From contig JALWSL010000347.1 in assembly GCA_027080405.1 (NCBI GenBank), positions 1 to 6,098 of the forward strand: a stretch of 6,098 nt of DNA, given 5' to 3'. The notes below the pieces were generated by a model. The model worked only from the letters and a program-made list of their open reading frames with translations. It made no database searches and was not told the DNA's origin. The position numbers were made by a program, and so were the translations under genes. Positions 1 to 5,961 of this stretch are shown piece by piece; positions within the stretch are counted from its first letter, which is position 1; the number at the start of each line of letters is the position of its first letter. The DNA is from Planctomycetaceae bacterium (GTDB taxonomy: Bacteria > Planctomycetota > Planctomycetia > Planctomycetales > Planctomycetaceae).

Positions 1-2
1 TG

Positions 3-275
3 CGCACGGAGATGGAACGTCGCGACTGGATGAAACATGCCCTTTCCCTGCTGGAGCAAATCGAACCCGTTCTTGATGTTGATAAAAATGGAACAGACCT
101 GGGAGATCATTTTGTCCGCTGGTATGAATTTCGCCGAGAGCGACTCAAAGGAGAAGGACAAAAAGGAAACCCGACCGGTTACGGTTTCCGCCTCACCTTC
201 CAGGAACCCGTCCAAGGCCCTTTTCCTCTCGGTTACGGCTGTCACTTCGGCCTGGGGCAGTTCGTGCCAGAATGA
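3..275 (+). CDS. C-terminal end of a probable Csb2-like RAMP protein (type I-G/I-U Cas5-Cas6), cut by left window edge
   Basis: The frame is open from the first complete codon at base 3 and ends at TGA 273-275, so this is the last 90 codons of a gene that starts outside the window. The ATG at 12 is probably internal. The tail is rich in glycine and aromatic residues: a basic stretch (RRERLKG), then GYGFRLTF, an EPVQGPFPLGYG segment and a final CHFGLGQFVPE. A terminal G-rich loop after a 'GP-x-x-LG' element is what I know of the Csb2 (GSU0054) family, the fused Cas5/Cas6-like subunit that processes crRNA in type I-G Cascade. It could instead be another RAMP such as Cas6. Its strand matches the operon downstream, but a 114-base gap separates them, so it may belong to a different transcription unit. 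That it is a real gene end is fairly sure; the family call is from memory of motifs and only moderately sure. Confidence 0.5.
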   Translation, partial: RTEMERRDWMKHALSLLEQIEPVLDVDKNGTDLGDHFVRWYEFRRERLKGEGQKGNPTGYGFRLTFQEPVQGPFPLGYGCHFGLGQFVPE

Positions 276-389
276 ATTTCGTTAAAGATTTAAAAAACAA
301 AAAATATCCGTGAACCTTTCACACCAGACAGCGTCTACAACCTTCATCGGCCTGTTTGAAATCGGTCCGGGAAAAAGGAAAGGAGGGGA
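276..389 (+). promoter_or_regulatory. Intergenic leader before the CARF-HEPN gene; likely location of an operon promoter
   Basis: This is the longest non-coding stretch in the window. Its first third (about 283-307) is strongly A/T-rich, with runs of A and TTTAAA-like sequence. This could support a promoter or UP-like element, but I cannot pick a convincing -35/-10 pair. A small inverted repeat, GTGAA-CCT-TTCAC, lies at 310-322. No terminator hairpin with a U-tract is visible after the upstream gene. The last 15 bases are a purine-rich ribosome binding site. Promoter function is inferred from position only. Confidence 0.3.
376..388 (+). promoter_or_regulatory. Ribosome binding site of the CARF-HEPN gene
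   Basis: Two overlapping Shine-Dalgarno-like stretches precede ATG 390: AGGA at 376-379 (10 bases away) and AGGAGG at 381-386 (3 bases away, closer than usual). Together they support 390 as the start. The CARF core strand (KKILVCTVGG) begins at residue 8, so no longer N-terminus is needed. Confidence 0.65.
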
Positions 390-1655
390 ATGAGTCTTTC
401 TATAGAGGTAAAGAAAATATTGGTCTGTACTGTTGGAGGAAGTCACGCCCCAATTCTGCAGGCGCTGAAAGACCATCAACCAGATTACACGTACTTTATC
501 TGTTCCGATGGCAAACAAGGATCGGAAAAGCAGATAAACGGTCAGGGCAAGTGCATCAAAGTCTCTCCGAAAGATGAGAAGCCCTCACTACCCAATATCC
601 CGACGCAAGCAAAACTGGAAGAGGGAACCTATGAGTGCCTGATTGTTCCTTCCGACAATCCAGATGAAGTCCACCATAAATGCTGCTCCCTTTTTGAAAC
701 ACTGATCAGCAAGTATCCAGATGCAACGATCATCTCGGACTACACCGGGGGAACCAAAAGTATGACTGCTGGGCTTCTCTTGTCCAGCTTGGAATACGAC
801 CGCATTGAACCCTTCCTCGTTTCTGGCAAGCGATCAAACCTTGACAAGGTTGTTGACGGAACACAAATCTCCCTTCCTGCAAATGTTGAAAGAATTCGAT
901 TCGGGAATCAGTGGAACATTGCAATGGCTCCATGGAGCCATTTTGGTTATTCCGAATCGGTTGTGGCCCTTGAAAACATAACCGCTCCGGTGTCAGACGA
1001 ACTCCGTTCCACGTACATCGATTCACTGGCGGCCAGTCGGGCATTTGCCGCGTGGGACCGATTTAATCACGAAGAGGCCTACCGCTTACTTGAGCCTCAA
1101 CGAAGTAAATTCGTAGAACATATCTCAGCACTGAGATTTCTGACTTTTGACGGCGACAAAAAACAGGAACCCAGCAGGTTGCTGGATCTGAAGTTGAACA
1201 TGCTTCGTCGCGCAGAGCGGCAACTCTTCGATGATGCAGTCGGCCGTGCCTATCGGTTATTGGAGTGGACAGCCCAGTGGCTCCTCAGGCGCGATGCTGA
1301 TATCGACACCGGAAATGTTCCTGAAGACAAAGTCCCCGACTCTCTGGTCATTCATCCAAATAAAGATGGAATCCTGAAAGCGGGGCTCATGCAGGCATGG
1401 GCGTTGCTCGAAACGCACGGAAACGAAGCAACCAGGAATTTTGCCAAAGAAAATGGCAGAAAAATGACCAGCTACCTGACGATGAGGAACGAATCGATTC
1501 TGGCACACGGCTATACCCCTGTCAGTGAGAGCGATTGGAAACGTTTTCATCATTGGATGGAAGAAGGACTTTTCCCATTGCTTGAAACTCAAGCAAAAGA
1601 GTCCGGAATAAAAAAAATGCCCGTTCAATTACCAACATCATTTCCTTCAAAGTGA
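390..1655 (+). CDS. CARF-HEPN ribonuclease, TIGR02710/Cas02710 (Csm6-like) CRISPR ancillary protein
   Basis: The 421-residue protein is read as a cyclic-oligoadenylate-activated RNase that works beside type III complexes in the cytoplasm. The N-terminal CARF (Rossmann-like) domain spans roughly residues 1-175: an opening strand and loop KKILVCTVGGSHAP (8-21) and the ligand-loop motif DYTGGTKSM (117-125). A linker follows, then an all-helical region and a C-terminal HEPN domain with the catalytic pair in RNESILAH (R366 and H373, an R-x6-H spacing) followed by G374. Known biology: CARF dimers bind cyclic oligoadenylate made by Cas10 and unleash the HEPN RNase, which cuts RNA non-specifically. 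It is first in the operon, its TGA overlaps a possible GTG start of cmr1, and it is co-directional with cmr1-4. There is no signal peptide or membrane segment. Which ring size (cA4 or cA6) it senses cannot be told. The family is confident; the exact subfamily is less so. Confidence 0.85.
   Translation: MSLSIEVKKILVCTVGGSHAPILQALKDHQPDYTYFICSDGKQGSEKQINGQGKCIKVSPKDEKPSLPNIPTQAKLEEGTYECLIVPSDNPDEVHHKCCSLFETLISKYPDATIISDYTGGTKSMTAGLLLSSLEYDRIEPFLVSGKRSNLDKVVDGTQISLPANVERIRFGNQWNIAMAPWSHFGYSESVVALENITAPVSDELRSTYIDSLAASRAFAAWDRFNHEEAYRLLEPQRSKFVEHISALRFLTFDGDKKQEPSRLLDLKLNMLRRAERQLFDDAVGRAYRLLEWTAQWLLRRDADIDTGNVPEDKVPDSLVIHPNKDGILKAGLMQAWALLETHGNEATRNFAKENGRKMTSYLTMRNESILAHGYTPVSESDWKRFHHWMEEGLFPLLETQAKESGIKKMPVQLPTSFPSK
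923..942. repeat. Perfect 20-bp palindrome inside the CARF-HEPN gene
   Basis: AATGGCTCCATGGAGCCATT equals its own reverse complement over all 20 bases. It lies in coding sequence for AMAPWSHF (residues 178-185), close to where the CARF domain should end and the linker to the helical part begins. It may be chance constrained by codons, a protein-binding site, or an mRNA/DNA cruciform element. No function is asserted. Confidence 0.6.
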
Positions 1656-1669
1656 GGATTATCGGGAAC

Positions 1670-2857
1670 ATGAACAAAAACTTTACAACCATCGAGGCGA
1701 CGTATCGTATTGTCACGCCGATGTTTTGCAGTGGGGGCGATCCGACAAAAGCGGAATTACGTCTGGCAAGTTTCAAGGGAGCCTTACGGTTCTGGTGGCG
1801 TTCCCTGATGTGGGGAAAGGTCGATGGCGTTGCCGATCTGCACAAACGCGAAGCCGCCCTGTTCGGTTCGAGTGACCAGAAAGTGGGAAAGTCAAAAGTA
1901 AGCATGAGGATCACCAGTGAAAATCTACTGTCACAGGTGAATACAGGCGAAGTTTGGGAAAGCGGAAGACTGAAAGGAGCGCATTATCTGGGTTACGGCG
2001 TGATGGAAGCTTTTTCCTCGAGTAAAACCGGGAAAAAGGCGGGACAACTCACGCGTCCCATGATTCCTGGCGGAACTTTTACCGTGCAATTGCGACTCTC
2101 CCCGCTTCTCAATGAGGAACAAAAACAGCAGGTTGAAAATGCCCTCGTTATGTTGGGCACGGTTGGTGGGCTGGGAAGCAAGTCTCGTAAAGGATTCGGC
2201 AGTTTGACTTTGACGGAATTGAAAGTTGACAATCAAACCAGAGAACTGGCAACTTGCCCCGGCGAGCGAATCATGGAGATGACAAGTTCTTTGAAAGACG
2301 GGCAGTCACAGTGGACAGCCTGGAGTAAACAGTCACGGGTTCTGCTTGTCAAATCCGAGAAAGCCAGTGTGGTCGAACTTCTTGACCAATTAGGAAGAGA
2401 ACAGGTTTATTATCGAAGCTGGGGAAATCGCGGAAAAGTGATTGACAGGGAACGTGAAGAAAACTTCAAGGAAGACCACGACCTCAGCAAGGAGATGAAA
2501 GTTTCCATTAGGCACCCTAGACGCATCGCCTTCGGCTTGCCTCACAATTATGGAAAAGGCGACTCCAAATCTGTTGCTCCCGCAAACCGCGACCTCGAAC
2601 GAAGAGCGAGTCCCCTCTTTTTGCACATACATCAAATTGATGAACAGGATAGCCCTGTTGGAGTTGCAGTTTTTCTCCCCTCTCAATTTCTTCCTGAAAA
2701 TGAGAAGATCAGAGCATTTGGCAATACTGTCCCACTGGACTCGAGTGAGGAATTCTGGAATCCAATCAATGGTTACCTTGACCGATTGACCGGAAAAAAT
2801 GGAGGAACGAAGAAAGTGCAGAACAGTTTACGAGCAGAGGAGGTATCTCTTGGATAA
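1670..2857 (+). CDS. cmr1: Cmr1, type III-B RAMP subunit (Cas7-like)
   Basis: The 395-residue protein has the hallmarks of Cmr1, the Cas7-type subunit that caps the Cmr complex at the end bound to the 3' part of the crRNA. Near the N-terminus is ATYRIVTPMFCSGG, followed by SFKGALRFWWRSLMW, the conserved first RAMP strand and helix. LGYGVMEAF comes later, and the glycine-rich RAMP loop GGLGSKSRKGFGSL begins at residue 166. The second half carries YYRSWGNRGKV and RHPRRIAFGLPHNY, consistent with a second ferredoxin-like fold. Length is normal for the family and no lesion is seen. I chose ATG 1670, which has GAGG at 1654-1657 (a rather long 12-base spacing). GTG 1652 is in frame and forms a GTGA overlap with the upstream stop, so a six-residue-longer, translationally coupled product is possible. 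The 3' end overlaps cmr2 by 8 bases. Confidence 0.9.
   Translation: MNKNFTTIEATYRIVTPMFCSGGDPTKAELRLASFKGALRFWWRSLMWGKVDGVADLHKREAALFGSSDQKVGKSKVSMRITSENLLSQVNTGEVWESGRLKGAHYLGYGVMEAFSSSKTGKKAGQLTRPMIPGGTFTVQLRLSPLLNEEQKQQVENALVMLGTVGGLGSKSRKGFGSLTLTELKVDNQTRELATCPGERIMEMTSSLKDGQSQWTAWSKQSRVLLVKSEKASVVELLDQLGREQVYYRSWGNRGKVIDREREENFKEDHDLSKEMKVSIRHPRRIAFGLPHNYGKGDSKSVAPANRDLERRASPLFLHIHQIDEQDSPVGVAVFLPSQFLPENEKIRAFGNTVPLDSSEEFWNPINGYLDRLTGKNGGTKKVQNSLRAEEVSLG
2836..2844 (+). promoter_or_regulatory. Strong ribosome binding site that decides a TTG start for cmr2
   Basis: AGAGGAGGT lies 5 bases upstream of TTG 2850, ideal for initiation there. It argues against the in-frame ATG 2799, which would add 17 residues with no family resemblance and a 59-base overlap with cmr1. 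From TTG 2850 the protein begins a few residues before the conserved SFTIGPVQ strand. Confidence 0.75.
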
Positions 2858-4259
2858 TTCAACAAAATCACACTTGTCATTCACTATTGGCCCGGTGCAG
2901 GGCTTTGTTTCGCAGGCAAGGAGAACACGGGACTTGTGGGCGGGGAGTTGGCTACTTTCCCATTTGGCGGAAGCGGCACTCGCTGCTGCAGAAAATTGCA
3001 ATGCGCAGGGACAATGCGAAGGAAAGGCGGTTATTCCCTTTCGAGGAGATGACGCCGGGAAGATCACTTCGCTAAAAACGCCGATCGGCGGGATGCCGAA
3101 TCGATTCGAATTGGAATTTGATTCGGAAGAACAGGCAAAACAAGCCGCGGTCAAAGCGACCGAGGCTTTCAACAAAAGATGGAGCGAAGTTGCAGAACTC
3201 GTGTATCATAAATACGTTGCACCGGTTGAAGGTGAAGGAAGTGGCACACGGGAAATCTGGGAGCGGCAGGTCAATAACTTTTGGGAAATTTCCTGGGTCA
3301 TCGGCACGCCGGAGGAGGAAGCAGATACTCTCACCAGTCTGACGGCTGCCCGGAAAAATATTCGCAATGTGAACACGACTGAAGAAGAAGGAACCAAATG
3401 CTCGCTGATGGGCAACTGGCAGGAAATTTCGGGCTACACAAAAGGCAATCAACAGAAGGAATTCTGGAACTCATTACGAGAAGAATTGGACCCCTTCGAT
3501 ATCAAGGAAGGCGAACGCCACTGTGCGATCGCGTTGGTCAAACGTCTTTTTCCTCGCGTCATTGGGGACGTGTTGGGAGGGAACGCATCAAAAGAATTGC
3601 GACAGGTTTCCTGGCCCTCGACCGCGTTTATTGCTGCTCTGCCCTGGTTGAAATCGCTGAATGGAAAGGGACTTGAAAAAGCAACAGCTTATTCAAGTTT
3701 GGCAAAAGAGGCTGGCTATAAACAAAGTGAGGGAGACGCCGCCAGGCAGATTGGCGAATGGGCAGGCATCGATGGGCTGGCCTGGTTTGCTACTGCAATT
3801 CAACAGGACGAACCGGGACAGGAAAAGGAAAACCGAGATGAGATAGTCAATAATTTGCGTCAGGAATTGAAAGACCTTTACAAGGCAGCTGATACAAAAC
3901 CGGTCCCCTATTACGCATTACTTTTGATGGATGGCGATTCCATGGGGAAGCTGGTCAGCAGTTTGGGAGACCCTGCAAAAGTGAGCGAGGGATTGAACCG
4001 CTTTGCAGAACAGGTTGATGATATTGTGAAGAAATACGATGGTCGCACGATCTACGCAGGGGGTGACGATGTGCTTGCCATTTTACCCGCTCAAGACGCG
4101 CTAAAAGCAGCGGACGACTTGAGCAAAAAATATAATGAGAGCTTCGGCAGGATCGAACAGGCAACGCTATCCGGCGCGATCATTTATGCCCACTGGAAGT
4201 ATCCGTTGAGGCAGGTGTTGGAGACAGCTCACCATTTACTGGACGACATCGCCAAGTAG
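2850..4259 (+). CDS. cmr2: N-terminal Cmr2/Cas10 fragment up to the TAG: Palm1-like region, D2 and most of Palm2
   Basis: If the TAG terminates, this 469-residue product is what is made. It keeps the opening GPVQ segment, the linker domain with CSLMGNW (C184), the DGD motif (361-363) and GGDD (404-407). It ends just after the helix LETAHHLLDDIAK that follows the GGDD hairpin, so the last Palm2 strand and the entire D4 domain are lost. Where archaeal Cmr2 has a CxxC zinc finger, only one Cys is seen at CSLMG. In known Cmr structures D4 packs against the small-subunit filament, so I infer that a truncated protein would be poorly folded or poorly incorporated, despite intact active-site residues. 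The start is TTG 2850, set by the strong ribosome binding site. Confidence 0.7.
   Translation: MDNSTKSHLSFTIGPVQGFVSQARRTRDLWAGSWLLSHLAEAALAAAENCNAQGQCEGKAVIPFRGDDAGKITSLKTPIGGMPNRFELEFDSEEQAKQAAVKATEAFNKRWSEVAELVYHKYVAPVEGEGSGTREIWERQVNNFWEISWVIGTPEEEADTLTSLTAARKNIRNVNTTEEEGTKCSLMGNWQEISGYTKGNQQKEFWNSLREELDPFDIKEGERHCAIALVKRLFPRVIGDVLGGNASKELRQVSWPSTAFIAALPWLKSLNGKGLEKATAYSSLAKEAGYKQSEGDAARQIGEWAGIDGLAWFATAIQQDEPGQEKENRDEIVNNLRQELKDLYKAADTKPVPYYALLLMDGDSMGKLVSSLGDPAKVSEGLNRFAEQVDDIVKKYDGRTIYAGGDDVLAILPAQDALKAADDLSKKYNESFGRIEQATLSGAIIYAHWKYPLRQVLETAHHLLDDIAK
4257..4259 (+). other. In-frame TAG (amber) codon within cmr2
   Basis: The local codons are GCC AAG TAG CGT ACC GGA CGG GAC TCA (A K * R T G R D S). 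Family-like residues lie immediately on both sides in the same frame, so a single substitution, most simply GAG to TAG, explains the interruption. The following base is C. I see no obvious downstream stem-loop that would mark a programmed readthrough element. Confidence 0.9.
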
Positions 4260-4277
4260 CGTACCGGACGGGACTCA

Positions 4278-4793
4278 TTGGCGATTGGTATTATTCAGGG
4301 TTCCGGCTTGCAGGCGGTATGGTCTGCACCGTGGAAAGCTGTGCTTGGAAAGAAAAATGAGCAGGGAGAGTATAGCTCCGATGGATTCGAGCGCCTCGAT
4401 ACAATCATCGACCGATTCGGCACTTCTAGCAACGACGAAAAACTGGAATTCAACGCTTCCTATCTTTACCACTTGCGAGAACAGTATTCCAAACTGTTTG
4501 CCAAGCCAATTGAAACGCCCGGCGAATTCGGACAGATCGATATTGGCGAAGACTTGCTGGTCGCGATTGCCAACTCGGAACTTTTCAGAAGCGCGACAAT
4601 AAGAGACCTCAAAGACAAATCTGACAAGGATATCAATGAACTGGTAACACCGTTGATTGCCCTGAGTCATCAATGGACAAGAGATGAAAACCGAAATGTG
4701 AAACCCGACAAAAAATCGTTCAGCTTTGACGGTTGGCGGGTGGCCCGATTCTTGAAACAGGTGAAGGAAGGGAAATTCGATGGACATGAATAA
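4278..4793 (+). CDS. cmr2: C-terminal Cmr2/Cas10 fragment: end of Palm2 and D4 domain
   Basis: This is the same frame as the N-terminal part, so it is the distal piece of one gene, not an independent gene by origin. Homology resumes at 4260 (RTGRDS), before the first possible start, TTG 4278, which would make a 171-residue product. GGGA at 4270-4273 is a weak Shine-Dalgarno candidate only 4 bases away, so re-initiation after the TAG is conceivable but not well supported. The piece opens with the last Palm2 strand region (LAIGIIQGSGLQAVWSAPW), followed by the mainly helical, charged D4 domain, and ends with DGWRVARFLKQVKEGKFDG. Its 3' end overlaps cmr3 by 14 bases, preserving operon coupling. 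Confidence 0.55.
   Translation: MAIGIIQGSGLQAVWSAPWKAVLGKKNEQGEYSSDGFERLDTIIDRFGTSSNDEKLEFNASYLYHLREQYSKLFAKPIETPGEFGQIDIGEDLLVAIANSELFRSATIRDLKDKSDKDINELVTPLIALSHQWTRDENRNVKPDKKSFSFDGWRVARFLKQVKEGKFDGHE
4764..4772 (+). promoter_or_regulatory. Ribosome binding site of cmr3, inside the cmr2 3' end
   Basis: AAGGAAGGG lies 7 bases before ATG 4780. It favours that ATG over the in-frame ATGs at 4786 and 4795, which are also close to it. The site sits within the last codons of cmr2, so cmr3 translation is probably coupled to ribosomes finishing cmr2. Confidence 0.6.
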
Positions 4794-5910
4794 CATGCAG
4801 TGGCACAAACTGGAGCCGACCGATGCCTGGTTCTTTCGCGATGGCAGACCGTCGAATCTGGGCGAGGATCAAAGCGATCTCGAATCGCTTTTCCCGCCAC
4901 ATGCTTCGACCGTCGTGGGAGCTATACGGGCGGCGTTGGCAAGAGAGCAGGGATGGAAAGAATACAACAAAAGCTGGGATGATTCGCTCAAGTCTGTCCT
5001 GGGTGATGGTTTTGAAAATTTGGGAAAACTCAGCTTTTGCGGTCCGTTTCTAATGAAGGAAAACGAACTGCTGTTTCCTGCACCGGGACATCTGCTGGGA
5101 AAAGAAGTATCGGACAAAAATTCAAGGAAGAAGTTCCAGACTGTTTCAGTTTTGCAACCTTCAACAGAGAAAATCTGTTGCGATTTGGGAAAGGTTCATC
5201 TTCCCGTTGTCACCAGGAGGAAAAGGGATGACGAAGATCGCCCTAAGTCTCCTGATAGTTTTTTTGTGACGTCATCCGGAATGAACCGGATTTTGAATGG
5301 TCAGTTCCCGGATGAGAGCCAGACGCATCATCGAAACGGTCTGTTCCAACTGGAAGCACGAGTGGGGTTGGAGCGGGAAGTGGAAACTCGCACCGCAAAA
5401 AAGGGGGCATTATACAGCCCCCAATACGTCAGGCTCAAAAAAGGTGTCTCGCTGGCAATGGGAATCAGTGGGCTGCCGGAAGGATGGAAACTCCCGGCAT
5501 ACTTTCCCTTGGGAGGGGAATCACGCTTGGCAGCTTGTGAACTGTTTGAGGCTTCTTCCCTGTTGCCGAGAGCGGAGGCGGATAACTGCGACATGTTGAT
5601 CCTTGCCACGCCGGCCCGTTTTTCAGCTTCTCCCTGGTACGGTGCAAATCCACAGGATGATGCTGGCCAATTAAACTCCGCTCTTTCAGGAAAAGTGAAA
5701 ACGGCCTTATATGATCGTCCGGTAAAAATCGGCGGCTGGGATTCACGGGAAGGGAAAAGGGGGCCACTGCCGATGCAGCCTTATGTTCCTGCGGGAGCTG
5801 TCTGGTGGCTGGAGGAACCGCTGAAACAAAATGGCCCGCTGCTACTTGGAGACAGCATCAGAACCGCCTACGGATACGGCTTCGCATTCCCCGGCAAATC
5901 AATCACATAA
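4780..5910 (+). CDS. cmr3: Cmr3, type III-B RAMP subunit (Cas5-like)
   Basis: The 376-residue protein is Cmr3, the Cas5-group subunit that binds the 5' tag of the crRNA and joins Cmr2 to the Cmr4 backbone. The N-terminal RAMP strand is HKLEPTDAWFFRDGRP (FFRDGRP at residues 18-24), followed by FPPHASTVVGAIRAAL, a typical Cmr3 first helix. Mid-protein are KKGALYSPQYVRLKKG and the conserved GGESRLA (245-251). The C-terminus carries the glycine-rich loop IRTAYGYGFAFPG (360-372). Length is normal and no frame lesion is seen. It overlaps cmr2 by 14 bases. If the cmr2 TAG terminates translation, ribosome coupling into cmr3 could be reduced, although cmr3 has its own good ribosome binding site. Confidence 0.9.
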   Translation: MDMNNMQWHKLEPTDAWFFRDGRPSNLGEDQSDLESLFPPHASTVVGAIRAALAREQGWKEYNKSWDDSLKSVLGDGFENLGKLSFCGPFLMKENELLFPAPGHLLGKEVSDKNSRKKFQTVSVLQPSTEKICCDLGKVHLPVVTRRKRDDEDRPKSPDSFFVTSSGMNRILNGQFPDESQTHHRNGLFQLEARVGLEREVETRTAKKGALYSPQYVRLKKGVSLAMGISGLPEGWKLPAYFPLGGESRLAACELFEASSLLPRAEADNCDMLILATPARFSASPWYGANPQDDAGQLNSALSGKVKTALYDRPVKIGGWDSREGKRGPLPMQPYVPAGAVWWLEEPLKQNGPLLLGDSIRTAYGYGFAFPGKSIT

Positions 5911-5961
5911 CCGAAACAAAGTTAATTCACAGCAACTTAACATCTATCAACAGGAGAGATC
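5911..5961 (+). promoter_or_regulatory. Short cmr3-cmr4 spacer with the cmr4 ribosome binding site
   Basis: This 51-base gap is A-rich and has no terminator-like hairpin, so transcription should run through. AGGAGA at 5952-5957 precedes ATG 5962 by 4 bases and sets the cmr4 start. A separate gap and ribosome binding site suggest cmr4, needed in several copies per complex, is initiated independently, not by overlap as for cmr2 and cmr3; that is inference. Confidence 0.55.

Larger units (their letters stand above)
2850..4793 (+). pseudogene. cmr2: Cmr2/Cas10 (HD-less, type III-B) interrupted by one in-frame amber codon
   Basis: Read through the TAG at 4257-4259, this is one 647-codon Cmr2/Cas10, the large subunit that makes cyclic oligoadenylate when the Cmr complex binds target RNA. 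It starts directly with SFTIGPVQGFVSQARRTRDLW (GPVQ at residues 14-17), which in HD-containing homologues follows the HD nuclease domain; that domain is absent. Palm2 holds MDGDSMGKL (D361, D363) and the nucleotidyl-transferase motif GGDD at 404-407. Codon 470 is TAG, flanked by LLDDIAK and RTGRDSLAI, which resembles the family's usual AKE-x-TGRDSLA, so the ancestral codon was probably GAG for Glu. No frameshift occurs anywhere, and the rest of Palm2 and the helical D4 domain continue in frame to TAA 4791-4793. It is either a recent nonsense allele, a sequencing error, or a codon that is read through. It is called a pseudogene for want of proof of readthrough. Confidence 0.8.

Noticed and set aside
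310..322. Inverted repeat GTGAA-CCT-TTCAC as an operator
   Set aside because: Five-base arms are expected by chance in a 114-base gap; mentioned only as part of the intergenic description.
1122..1137. Small hairpin ATCTCAG-CA-CTGAGAT
   Set aside because: Seven-base stem with a two-base loop inside coding sequence and no U-tract; too weak to call a terminator or regulatory site.
1522..1914. Minus-strand open frame of 130 codons across the CARF-HEPN/cmr1 junction
   Set aside because: It overlaps two convincing genes on the other strand and its translation has no family-like motif.
2799..2849. ATG 2799 as the start of cmr2
   Set aside because: It would overlap cmr1 by 59 bases and add residues unlike the family. 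TTG 2850 has an excellent ribosome binding site and fits the N-terminus of HD-less Cmr2.
4200..4300. Frameshift as the cause of the cmr2 break
   Set aside because: Both parts are in the same frame and family-like sequence continues immediately across the TAG, so only a substitution is needed.
4275..4808. Long open frame on the minus strand (177 codons) opposite the cmr2 3' end
   Set aside because: It is the complement of well-supported Cmr2 and Cmr3 coding sequence, shows no recognisable domain, and has no plausible separate signals. Antisense shadow.
903..5471. 12-base direct repeat GGGAATCAGTGG at 903-914 and 5460-5471
   Set aside because: Only two short copies in unrelated coding sequence; compatible with chance and with shared codons.
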